A stretch of DNA of 64,000 nt, taken from positions 434,001 to 498,000 of the forward strand of contig JAXMNU010000002.1 of assembly GCA_034670265.1 (NCBI GenBank), written 5' to 3'. Origin of the DNA: Halomarinibacterium sp034670265. GTDB taxonomy: Bacteria; Bacteroidota; Bacteroidia; Flavobacteriales; Flavobacteriaceae. The translations under genes were made by a program, and so were the position numbers. Below are positions 52,376 to 60,723 of the stretch, in pieces (positions within the stretch are counted from its first letter, which is position 1; each line of letters opens with the position of its first letter). The notes below the pieces were generated by a model. It was not told where the DNA came from and did no database searches. It was given only the letters and a program-made list of their open reading frames with translations.

Positions 52376-53566
52376 TTAAGAAAGTACAGCCTGTACTTTA
52401 TCCGCAGCTTCTTGAAACTCGATAGCAGATTGAACGTCCAATCCACTATTATCTATTAACTCTTTTGCAATATCCGCATTGGTTCCTTGTAGTCTTACAA
52501 TAATAGGCACATTAATATTCCCCATGTTCTTATAAGCATCTACAATTCCTTGAGCTACTCTATCACAACGTACAATTCCTCCAAAAATATTAACCAATAT
52601 GGCTTTAACATTTGGATCCTTTAGAATTAATTTAAAAGCTGTTTCAACACGTTCTGCATCAGCCGTTCCACCCACATCAAGGAAGTTGGCTGGCTCGCCA
52701 CCGGCTTGTTTAATTAAATCCATGGTTGCCATGGCTAACCCAGCTCCATTTACCATACAACCCACGTTTCCATCAAGATCTACATAGTTTAACCCTGCTT
52801 CTTTCGCCTCAACCTCTATAGGGTTTTCTTCACGCAAATCACGCATATACGCATAGTCTTTATGACGATACAACGCATTGTCGTCCAAGGTTACTTTCGC
52901 ATCAACCGCAATTACTTTATCATCACTGGTTTTTAACACAGGGTTAATTTCAAATAAAGAAGCGTCTGCTTCAGTATATGCTTTATACAATGCAGTAACA
53001 AACTTGGTCATTTCTTTAAAAGCTTGTCCGCTTAATCCTAAATTAAAAGCCACTTTTCTAGCCTGAAAAGGCAAAAGTCCTTGGGTAGGATCAATTTCTT
53101 CTGTAAAAATTAAATGAGGTGTTTCTTCAGCAACTGTTTCAATATCCATCCCACCTTCGGTAGAATACATAATCATATTTTTACCAGTAGCGCGATTTAA
53201 TAACACACTCATATAATATTCTTCAGGTTCATTGTCACCGGGATAATACACGTCTTCCGCAATTAATACTTGATGTACCTTTTTCCCCTCAGCACTGGTC
53301 TGGGGAGTGATAAGGTTCATTCCTAGAATTTGACCTGAAAGCTTTTCAACTTCTTCAAGGCTTTTAGCCAATTTTACTCCGCCTCCTTTTCCACGTCCTC
53401 CTGCATGTACTTGTGCTTTTATAACATGCCAACTAGTACCTGTTTCTTCGGTTAATTTTTTTGCTGCAATTACGGCTTCTTCTGGGGTTTGAGCTACAAC
53501 ACCACGTTGAATGGCAACTCCAAAACTGTTAAGTATTTCTTTTCCTTGATATTCGTGTAAATTCAT
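52376..53566 (-). CDS. sucC: Succinyl-CoA synthetase (ADP-forming) subunit beta
   Basis: 396 residues, full length. ATP-grasp fold with MNLHEYQGKEILNSFG at the N-terminus, KAQVHAGGRGKGGGVKL, SLFEINPVLKT, FLDVGGTADAERVETAF and ILVNIFGGIVRCDRVAQG. With SucD it makes ATP/GTP in the TCA cycle. sucD is not adjacent. A minus-strand promoter element lies 26 nt upstream and a strong terminator follows, so it appears monocistronic. Confidence 0.97.
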   Translation of the reverse strand: MNLHEYQGKEILNSFGVAIQRGVVAQTPEEAVIAAKKLTEETGTSWHVIKAQVHAGGRGKGGGVKLAKSLEEVEKLSGQILGMNLITPQTSAEGKKVHQVLIAEDVYYPGDNEPEEYYMSVLLNRATGKNMIMYSTEGGMDIETVAEETPHLIFTEEIDPTQGLLPFQARKVAFNLGLSGQAFKEMTKFVTALYKAYTEADASLFEINPVLKTSDDKVIAVDAKVTLDDNALYRHKDYAYMRDLREENPIEVEAKEAGLNYVDLDGNVGCMVNGAGLAMATMDLIKQAGGEPANFLDVGGTADAERVETAFKLILKDPNVKAILVNIFGGIVRCDRVAQGIVDAYKNMGNINVPIIVRLQGTNADIAKELIDNSGLDVQSAIEFQEAADKVQAVLS

Positions 53567-53591
53567 TTTTTGATCCGTTTTTTCAGAACCA

Positions 53592-53599
53592 CAAAAGTA
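53592..53599 (-). promoter_or_regulatory. -7 promoter element of sucC
   Basis: Minus-strand TACTTTTG matches TAnnTTTG, 26 nt upstream of the sucC ATG, in the 156-bp divergent gap to lysA. No equally good element is seen for lysA (TATTTTTA near 53695 is the nearest). Confidence 0.5.
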
Positions 53600-53722
53600 A
53601 TAAATGTTGCTGTGAATTGTGGTATGTTTTCAGATTTATGAAAGGGATTGCCGAAGTTTCTGTTTTTTAGAAGGAAATTTAATTTCATCCTGCCTATTTT
53701 TACACTTTAATTCTAAAAGAAA

Positions 53723-54928
53723 ATGACAAATCAAGACCTTTTATCTGTTGTTAGGGAGTTTGATAGCCCAATTTATGTGTACGATGCTTCAAAAATGGAA
53801 GCACAATATAAACGCTTAAGCAACGCTTTTTCAAACGTAAAAAAGGTAAAGATTAACTATGCTGTAAAAGCACTTTCAAATATTTCGGTGCTTAAATTAT
53901 TGCATTCTTTTGGTGCTGGGATGGATACCGTTTCCATTCAGGAAGTAAAATTAGCTTTGGATGCTGGTGTACCAGCCGAAAAAATAATTTATACACCCAA
54001 TGGTGTCTCTTTAGAAGAAATTGAAAAGGCAGCGCAGTTAGGTGTTCAGATAAATATTGACAACCTCTCGATTCTTGAACAGTTTGGAACACGTCACCCG
54101 AAAATTCCTGTGTGTATTCGTGTAAATCCGCATGTGATGGCTGGAGGGAATACGAATATTTCTGTGGGGCATATTGATAGTAAATTTGGGATTTCTATTC
54201 ACCAAATGCCTCATATTAAACGAATTGTGGAAAATACCAAAATGAATATCAACGGAATCCACATGCACACGGGCAGTGATATTTTGGACATTGATGTGTT
54301 TTTATATGCTTCAGAAATTTTATTTGAAGCTGCTAAAAATTTTAAAAATCTAGATTTTATTGACTTTGGTAGTGGATTTAAAGTTCCTTACAAAGAGGGC
54401 GATATTGAAACCAATATTGAAGAATTTGGCGAAAAACTCACAGAACGCTTCAATTTATTTTGTAAAAACTACGGAAAAGAATTGACGTTAGCGTTTGAAC
54501 CCGGTAAATTTCTAGTGAGTGAAGCGGGTAAATTTTTGGTAAAAGTAAATGTGGTAAAGCAAACCACTTCTACTGTTTTTGCACAGGTGGACAGTGGTTT
54601 TAATCACTTAATACGTCCCATGCTATATGGGAGTCAACACGAAATACACAACATTAGTAACCCCACTGGAAGAGAACGTTTTTACAGCGTGGTGGGCTAT
54701 ATCTGCGAAACCGATACGTTTGCTAATAACCGCCGTATTGCCGAAATAAGAGAGGGTGATATTTTGTCGTTTAGCAATGCAGGTGCTTATTGTTTTACCA
54801 TGGCAAGTAACTATAATTCGCGTTATCGTCCAGCCGAAGTTTTGTGGTATAAAGACAACGCACACCTCATCCGAAAAAGAGAAACCTTTGAAGATTTGGT
54901 GAAAAACCAAGTGATTTTTGAACTCTAA
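53723..54928 (+). CDS. lysA: Diaminopimelate decarboxylase
   Basis: 401 residues. PLP lysine Lys49 in KINYAVKALSN; glycine-rich phosphate loop in FIDFGSGFKVPY; EPGKFLVSEAG; the partner-subunit Cys328 in GYICETDTF; and NAGAYCFTMASNYNSR. It converts meso-diaminopimelate to L-lysine, the last step of lysine synthesis. The downstream lipoprotein gene starts 1 nt after its stop. Confidence 0.95.
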   Translation: MTNQDLLSVVREFDSPIYVYDASKMEAQYKRLSNAFSNVKKVKINYAVKALSNISVLKLLHSFGAGMDTVSIQEVKLALDAGVPAEKIIYTPNGVSLEEIEKAAQLGVQINIDNLSILEQFGTRHPKIPVCIRVNPHVMAGGNTNISVGHIDSKFGISIHQMPHIKRIVENTKMNINGIHMHTGSDILDIDVFLYASEILFEAAKNFKNLDFIDFGSGFKVPYKEGDIETNIEEFGEKLTERFNLFCKNYGKELTLAFEPGKFLVSEAGKFLVKVNVVKQTTSTVFAQVDSGFNHLIRPMLYGSQHEIHNISNPTGRERFYSVVGYICETDTFANNRRIAEIREGDILSFSNAGAYCFTMASNYNSRYRPAEVLWYKDNAHLIRKRETFEDLVKNQVIFEL

Positions 54929-54929
54929 A

Positions 54930-56060
54930 ATGACATATTTTAAAGCAACAATATTCATTCTTTTAACCCTACTGATTGTTTCTTGTAAGCAACCAGAGAT
55001 TTCACCTTTGGAAAAAGTATTGTGGAGTGCTCATCCAGCGATGTTGAAAGTGCTTCACGACCCAAATTATTTTGAAATTCAGATACAATATTCAGAGATA
55101 AAAAGAGATTCTACGGGGAAGGTTTATTTTAATGATTATGAATTTAGAAACAATGCCGAAGCCTATTTTTACCCAGCGAGTACAGTAAAATTACCCATTG
55201 CCATTTTGGCTGCTGAGTATGTTGATAGTATTTCAAATCTAGAAATTACTACTTCTTATAAACTAAAAGGCGATAGTGTTTTTCATACGATTGAGGATGA
55301 TATTCGGCAGATTTTTGCGGTTAGTGACAATGATGCTTACAATAGGCTGTATGAGCTTTTAGGAAGAGATTATATTAATACTAAACTAAAGACTAAAGGA
55401 ATATCTCCTATTAGAATTTCACATCGTTTAGCCATTGAAAATGCAGGGAAGCAACAAAGAGACACCTTAGTTTTTTACACTGAAAAGGATACTTTGTATT
55501 TAGGTGGTGGAAAAGATTCAATTATTGAGCCTTTACTATTGAAGAAGCTTCAAAAAGGGATAGGATTTATGCGCGACGGTGTGGTTGTTAACGAACCAAT
55601 GGACTTTTCTGAAAAGAATTATTTTCCCATCGAAGCGCAACATAAATTAATGAAACGCCTTTTCTTTCCTGAAATTTTTTCAGAAATGGAACGCTTCAAT
55701 ATTTCAGAAAATACACTTAAGATTATTAAAAAACATATGCATACTGTTCCTCGGAACAATGGGTATGAAGAAAATGATTTTTACGATAGTTACGGAAAGT
55801 TCTTTCTGTATGGAGATGCTAAAGAACGTATTCCTGACCAATTCAAAATATATAATAAAGTAGGATATGCTTATGGCACACTTACTGAAACGGCTTACAT
55901 TGTTGATGAAAAAACTGGAATTGAATTTTTATTGACCGCTACTATTCTAGTGAATAAAAATGAAATTTTTAATGATGACACCTACGAATATGAAGAAATT
56001 GGAATTCCGTTTTTGGCGCAATTAGGAAGAGAGATTTATTTACAAGAACACGAAAAGTAG
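54930..56060 (+). CDS. Serine hydrolase lipoprotein, class A beta-lactamase-like
   Basis: 376 residues from the ATG at 54930; an upstream in-frame TTG would overlap lysA and is not needed. Lipobox LIVSC with Cys19. The fold has SxxK at Ser84-Lys87 (PASTVKLPIAIL), SDN in FAVSDNDAYNRLYELLG, and NKVGYAYGTLTE where the KTG triad would lie, so the third motif is KVG. I infer a periplasmic D-Ala-D-Ala-type hydrolase or esterase rather than a resistance beta-lactamase. Convergent with the following gene, with no gap. Confidence 0.83.
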   Translation: MTYFKATIFILLTLLIVSCKQPEISPLEKVLWSAHPAMLKVLHDPNYFEIQIQYSEIKRDSTGKVYFNDYEFRNNAEAYFYPASTVKLPIAILAAEYVDSISNLEITTSYKLKGDSVFHTIEDDIRQIFAVSDNDAYNRLYELLGRDYINTKLKTKGISPIRISHRLAIENAGKQQRDTLVFYTEKDTLYLGGGKDSIIEPLLLKKLQKGIGFMRDGVVVNEPMDFSEKNYFPIEAQHKLMKRLFFPEIFSEMERFNISENTLKIIKKHMHTVPRNNGYEENDFYDSYGKFFLYGDAKERIPDQFKIYNKVGYAYGTLTETAYIVDEKTGIEFLLTATILVNKNEIFNDDTYEYEEIGIPFLAQLGREIYLQEHEK

Positions 56061-57005
56061 TTAGAATAGATCTGAAACTTCCTTTTTAGCAAGTTCGTAT
56101 TCTTTCAGCATATCATTAAGGATTGTTGCCGCAGGTTTTATATCGTGAATTAACCCAGCAATTTGACCTATTTCCAATTCCCCTTCTTCCAAATCCCCTT
56201 CAAACATTCCTTTTTTAGCGCGAGCGCGCCCAAGGAGTTCTTTTAATTCTTCAACTGTTGGACTTTTTTTATAAAGTTCTTTAATGTCTTGATAGAATTT
56301 ATTTTTAATCAATCGTACGGGCGCTAATTCTTTAAGTGTAAGTTCGGTATCGCCTTCTTTGGCGTTTACCACTACTTCCTTAAAAGCTTGGTGCGAACTA
56401 CTTTCTTCTGAAGCTACAAAGCGACTCCCCACTTGTACACCGTCGGCTCCTAAAATCATGGCTGCGAGCATGCCTCTACCAGTGGCAATTCCTCCAGCTG
56501 CAATAAGGGGTACTGAAATTTGTTCACGCACCATAGGAATTAAAGTGAAGGTTGTTGTTTCTTCTCTTCCGTTATGACCGCCTGCTTCAAAACCTTCAGC
56601 TACCACAGCATCCACACCTGCTTCTTCCGCTTTTAATGCAAATTTTACACTGCTTACTACATGGACAACTGTAATGCCTTTTTCTTTTAAATGAGACGTA
56701 TACGTTTTTGGATTTCCGGCTGAAGTAAACACTATCTTCACCCCTTCTTCAATAATAATTTCGATAATTTCCTGAAGGTTAGGATACAACATGGGAACAT
56801 TGACCCCAAAAGGTTTATCGGTTGCTTTTTTACATTTCTGAATATGCTCGCGAAGCACTTCGGGATACATAGAGCCTGCTCCCAATAGTCCTAATCCACC
56901 AGCATTGCTTACAGCGCTGGCCAAGCGCCAACCACTATTCCAAATCATCCCAGCTTGAATAATGGGATATTGTATTCCAAAAAGCTGAGTGATTTTATTT
57001 GGCAC
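56061..57005 (-). CDS. FMN-dependent nitronate monooxygenase / FabK-like protein
   Basis: 314 residues with a GTG start that overlaps the stop of the upstream subtilase gene (TAGTG). TIM-barrel motifs: ITQLFGIQYPIIQAGM, NAGGLGLLGAG, KPFGVNVPML, VVAEGFEAGGHNGREE with the catalytic His, PLIAAGGIATGRGM and LGADGVQVGSRFVAS. Either nitronate monooxygenase or enoyl-ACP reductase II; the annotation families overlap and sequence alone does not decide. Cytoplasmic. Confidence 0.88.
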   Translation of the reverse strand: MPNKITQLFGIQYPIIQAGMIWNSGWRLASAVSNAGGLGLLGAGSMYPEVLREHIQKCKKATDKPFGVNVPMLYPNLQEIIEIIIEEGVKIVFTSAGNPKTYTSHLKEKGITVVHVVSSVKFALKAEEAGVDAVVAEGFEAGGHNGREETTTFTLIPMVREQISVPLIAAGGIATGRGMLAAMILGADGVQVGSRFVASEESSSHQAFKEVVVNAKEGDTELTLKELAPVRLIKNKFYQDIKELYKKSPTVEELKELLGRARAKKGMFEGDLEEGELEIGQIAGLIHDIKPAATILNDMLKEYELAKKEVSDLF

Positions 57006-58624
57006 TATTGCTTAATAATTTTGAAAGAGTTTTTTGTTTCTTCAGCTACAACAGTAGCGATATAAATTCCTTGTGGTAAAGAAGAAAGTAGAATTTGATT
57101 CCCAGAAGAAGTCACTTGAGTTTTCATTACTTCTTTACCTAAAATATTATACAGCGTAATTTCTGCATTGGATACTCCTTGTGGAAAAGAAATATTTAAA
57201 ACATCTCTAACTGGGTTTGGATACACTGCAAAATTATCATTTAAAAATTGCTCTTCGATTCCAAGATTGTGTAAGGCATTATAAGCATCTCTAAAATTAG
57301 CTATTCCATATCCCATTTGGTCCGTGGGATTGTTATAAATGCTTGCTGTTTCTCTAATTATTTGTACTAAATCAACATTCTTTGTTTCAGGTTTAGATTC
57401 CCATAAACAAGCTACAGCACCTGCAATTATAGGTGAACTAAATGAGGTACCATTACTAAAATCAACATTACCACCTTGAGTAATTACTGCGGAACCCTGC
57501 CCTTGCGCCATTACATCGGGCTTTATTCTTCCATCTACTGTAGGTCCTCTAGAACTAAAAGACGCATAATTTCCTGAAGAATTTACAGCTCCAATAGTAA
57601 GTGATCCCGGTGCATCTGCAGGAGTTGCAACAGTACCAAAACCATTCCCAGCGTTCCCTGCGGATGATACCATTATCATTCCCTTTTCGAAAGCAATGTT
57701 TGCACCTCGGGAGGCAAAGGCAGTTTGTCCATCAAGATCTTCATAGGAGTGATCATAATTGGAATCATCGTATTCTTGATAACTCAATGATGTATTAATA
57801 ACATCGACACCTAAACTATCGGCTCTTTCTAATGCTTCCACCCACCATGCTTCTTCGCGAGGGTTTTCGCTAGGTCCGTATTCTGTTCTAAACAAATATA
57901 AAGATGCATTTGGGGCAGTACCTACAAATTGATTTTCCAAAAAACCAGCGATATCACTAGTTGTGTTTATACCATGACTTCCTGTACCAGTAACATCCGT
58001 TGTACGGCTAAAAAAATCAAATGTTCCTAGCAATCGATTGTTAGAAATTACATGTGAAAATGCAGGGTTATTTGCAAAATTTGGAAAACCAGAATCCATT
58101 ACAGCAATTGTCATATCTTCTCCAGTAAAATTCAATTCATGAAGGTAATCCCCTTCAATCATCTCAATCTGATTAGCGGCTGCTCCATAATTATATTCTA
58201 TTCGTGAGTTTTGATTTTCAACTGCAAATTTATCTGAAGCCGTGCCTATAGGGTTTGGAAAATTTAAATCTTTATCTGCCCACTCTATATCTGTAACAAA
58301 AGATAGGTTTAAAAGTGCTTCGATATCTGGCATTGTTCCTTGTACATACACACAGTTCATCCATTTGGATTTTGCCCAATAGGTAATTCCAGCAGCATTT
58401 TTAATTTGAGTAATATAAGACTCCGTAACAGGCACATCTCTTTCATCAATAGGCACTTCGTGTAGTGCTTTTCTATCTATAGCTTCTTGGGTTAAAATGG
58501 TTAAAGGGTTATCTATCGAAAATTGCACATCTTCTTTATCAGCAAAAAATACCCAAGCATCTTGTAATTGAGCATTCCCCATCTGGAAAGCTAAAACAAG
58601 TGTTAGTAAAACTAATTTTTTCAT
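57005..58624 (-). CDS. Subtilase (S8) with T9SS type A sorting domain
   Basis: 539 residues. Signal peptide MKKLVLLTLVLAFQMGNA. The catalytic triad is Asp177 (IAVMDSGFPNF), His217 (TGSHGINTTSDIAG) and Ser394 (NGTSFSSPIIAGA), with oxyanion Asn324 (SSAGNAGNG). The C-terminal 75 residues form a type A sorting domain (YPNPVRDVLNISF, YNILGKEVMKT, LPQGIYIATVV, FKIIKQ), so it should be secreted by T9SS and attached to the surface or released. 10 nt downstream of mnmA and overlapping the FMN enzyme gene by one base. Confidence 0.93.
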   Translation of the reverse strand: MKKLVLLTLVLAFQMGNAQLQDAWVFFADKEDVQFSIDNPLTILTQEAIDRKALHEVPIDERDVPVTESYITQIKNAAGITYWAKSKWMNCVYVQGTMPDIEALLNLSFVTDIEWADKDLNFPNPIGTASDKFAVENQNSRIEYNYGAAANQIEMIEGDYLHELNFTGEDMTIAVMDSGFPNFANNPAFSHVISNNRLLGTFDFFSRTTDVTGTGSHGINTTSDIAGFLENQFVGTAPNASLYLFRTEYGPSENPREEAWWVEALERADSLGVDVINTSLSYQEYDDSNYDHSYEDLDGQTAFASRGANIAFEKGMIMVSSAGNAGNGFGTVATPADAPGSLTIGAVNSSGNYASFSSRGPTVDGRIKPDVMAQGQGSAVITQGGNVDFSNGTSFSSPIIAGAVACLWESKPETKNVDLVQIIRETASIYNNPTDQMGYGIANFRDAYNALHNLGIEEQFLNDNFAVYPNPVRDVLNISFPQGVSNAEITLYNILGKEVMKTQVTSSGNQILLSSLPQGIYIATVVAEETKNSFKIIKQ

Positions 58625-58634
58625 ATTTATTTTT

Positions 58635-59825
58635 TTAAGAAATTACACCACTTCCGAGTAATTCTTGACCCTGATACCAGGCAACAAATTGTCCTTCGGT
58701 GATGGCAGATTGTGGTTTTTCAAATATAATATATATACCCGAAACGGTCTTATATAATTTGGCTTTTTCAAGGGGTTGACGATAACGAATTCTAGCCATT
58801 ACATCCATTGTTTCATCAATCTTTAATGCTAAATCCTCTCGAATCCAATGCAACTCATCATTTTTCACAAAAAGTCCTCGGCGGTATAAGCCCGGGTGAT
58901 CTTTTCCTTGCCCGGTGTAAATGATATTCTCTTGAACATCGGTATCGATAACAAAAAGAGGTTCTTTTGTACCCCCAACTGCCAATCCCTTACGCTGCCC
59001 TTTTGTAAAAAAGTGTGCTCCTTGATGTTTTCCAATGACTTTGCCATCGTCCAATGTATAGGAATACTTTTCAGAAAGAAACTCAATTTTATCCACTTCG
59101 GAAGTAAATTCTGGAGTAGCTTTTTCATATTCTGAAAATTCTGAAGGCACCTCAACAATTAATCCTTCTTTCGGCTTTAATTGTTGTTGTAAAAAATCTG
59201 GAAGTCTCACCTTCCCAATAAAACACAAACCTTGCGAATCCTTCTTTTCGGCAGTCACTAAATCTTGTTCTGAAGCTATTTTACGGACTTCAGGTTTCAA
59301 TAATTCACCAATTGGAAATAATGTTTTTGCCAACTGCTCTTGCGATAACTGACATAAAAAATACGATTGATCTTTATTTGGGTCTTTGCCCGAAAGTAAT
59401 TGATAGATTTCTTTTCCGTCTTTTTCAATCACGCCTTTTCTACAATAATGACCCGTTGCGACATAATCTGCTCCAAGATTGAGCGCAATCTTCATAAATA
59501 CATCGAACTTAATCTCACGATTACAAAGTACGTCTGGATTGGGCGTACGTCCCATTTCGTATTCGTGAAACATATAATCTACAATACGTTCTTTATACTG
59601 TTCGCTTAAATCGATAGTTTGAAAAGGAATGCCTAATTTTTCAGCCACTAGCATAGCATCGTTGCTGTCTTCAAGCCAAGGGCACTCATCGGATATAGTT
59701 ACAGAGTCATCGTGCCAATTCTTCATAAAAAGGCCAATCACCTCATATCCTTGTTCTTTCAAAAGATAGGCGGCTACACTGGAGTCTACACCTCCACTTA
59801 ATCCTACAACTACTCGTTTTTTCAT
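58635..59825 (-). CDS. mnmA: tRNA-specific 2-thiouridylase MnmA
   Basis: 396 residues. PP-loop SGGVDSS at 10-16, catalytic Cys101 (NPDVLCNREIKF) and Cys201 (SQGLCFIGK), and the tRNA-binding block GRTPNPDVL and ATGHYCRK. It thiolates U34 of the Lys, Glu and Gln tRNAs using sulfur relayed from a cysteine desulfurase. Slightly longer than the 360-370 typical of E. coli. Probably heads the transcript that continues into the subtilase and FMN enzyme genes. Confidence 0.96.
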   Translation of the reverse strand: MKKRVVVGLSGGVDSSVAAYLLKEQGYEVIGLFMKNWHDDSVTISDECPWLEDSNDAMLVAEKLGIPFQTIDLSEQYKERIVDYMFHEYEMGRTPNPDVLCNREIKFDVFMKIALNLGADYVATGHYCRKGVIEKDGKEIYQLLSGKDPNKDQSYFLCQLSQEQLAKTLFPIGELLKPEVRKIASEQDLVTAEKKDSQGLCFIGKVRLPDFLQQQLKPKEGLIVEVPSEFSEYEKATPEFTSEVDKIEFLSEKYSYTLDDGKVIGKHQGAHFFTKGQRKGLAVGGTKEPLFVIDTDVQENIIYTGQGKDHPGLYRRGLFVKNDELHWIREDLALKIDETMDVMARIRYRQPLEKAKLYKTVSGIYIIFEKPQSAITEGQFVAWYQGQELLGSGVIS

Positions 59826-59864
59826 TATACTTTAGGACGGTAAATTTACAATTTACTTACGCTA

Positions 59865-60554
59865 TTATCCTTTTTTGAGTGGTTTTGGGTAAATTTCTTC
59901 CATCTCAAGTTGACCATTTTTGTAGTATTTCCAAAGCCCATGTTTTTTTCCTTGCTTATAATTTCCTTCAATTACTACAACCCCATAAGCATCATAATAG
60001 GTGGCAGCGCCTTCTAATTGATCGCTACGGTACTGAAGCTTTTTAATTAAAACCCCTTCTGGTGAATAGTATAAATTTTCACCTTCTTTTATACCATTGG
60101 CATAGGTAATCTCCTCGGTAACTTTACCATCTGGATAATAGGTTATTTGTTTCCCGTGGAGTTTTCCGTCTTTATAAAACTCCCTACTCATCACTTGTTT
60201 GGACTTTTCATGATAGGCAACCCATTCTCCTTCACGTTCTTTATCAATCATCTTTCCTTCGCTCACCAATTTTCCTTTTATGGTAAAATATTGCACCCAG
60301 GCAGAATTATCTTTTTCATTAAACGTACTCACCACAGAAGGTTGTTTTCCACATTCCTCACAATAAAACTTAAAAACACCTATTTCTTTTCCATGGTTAA
60401 ATTCACCTTCATAACGAAGTTGCTGGCTGTCGGGGAAATTTTTCTTCCAAACACCGTGGCGTTTACCATTGACATCTAATTGATTGATCTCCTCCTGCGA
60501 GCAAAGTGACGTACCAATTAGAATATTGAAAAGAATAAAAAGGGTGTATTTCAT
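59865..60554 (-). CDS. Exported MORN-repeat (YwqK-like) protein
   Basis: 229 residues with signal peptide MKYTLFILFNILIGTSLCS. At least six MORN-type repeats such as GKRHGVWKKNFPDSQQLRYEG, HGKQITYYPDGKVTEE and KHGLWKYYKNGQLEME. Proteins of this kind are often labelled YwqK family antitoxin, but no toxin gene is adjacent and the signal peptide argues for a periplasmic or outer-membrane role. Function unknown. Confidence 0.82.
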   Translation of the reverse strand: MKYTLFILFNILIGTSLCSQEEINQLDVNGKRHGVWKKNFPDSQQLRYEGEFNHGKEIGVFKFYCEECGKQPSVVSTFNEKDNSAWVQYFTIKGKLVSEGKMIDKEREGEWVAYHEKSKQVMSREFYKDGKLHGKQITYYPDGKVTEEITYANGIKEGENLYYSPEGVLIKKLQYRSDQLEGAATYYDAYGVVVIEGNYKQGKKHGLWKYYKNGQLEMEEIYPKPLKKG

Positions 60555-60597
60555 TGTTACTATCTTTAATTAGCTAACGAAACGCCCTTAAAGAAAT

Positions 60598-60624
60598 TTT
60601 ATAAATCCACCGAAGATTTATAAA
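60598..60624 (-). terminator. Possible weak terminator after yidC
   Basis: Perfect 10-bp AT-rich stem (TTTATAAATC / GATTTATAAA) with loop CACCGAA in the 169-bp gap after yidC. The stem has few GC pairs, and the T-tract after it on the minus strand is poor. Nothing else is seen in 60555-60723. Confidence 0.3.
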
Positions 60625-60723
60625 GAAGGCATTCCATCTTCCCATTTATCAAATGTTTTATTCAGTTGAAATAAAACTTTCAAAAATTGTACCGAAACAT
60701 TTTCTGTAAAACTGAACGCTTTA

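Noticed and set aside
54918..54929. TTG start four codons upstream for the serine hydrolase
   Set aside because: It overlaps lysA and adds nothing; the ATG at 54930 gives a standard lipoprotein signal.
59865..60554. Toxin-antitoxin locus (YwqK-type name)
   Set aside because: No partner toxin adjacent, and the protein carries a signal peptide.
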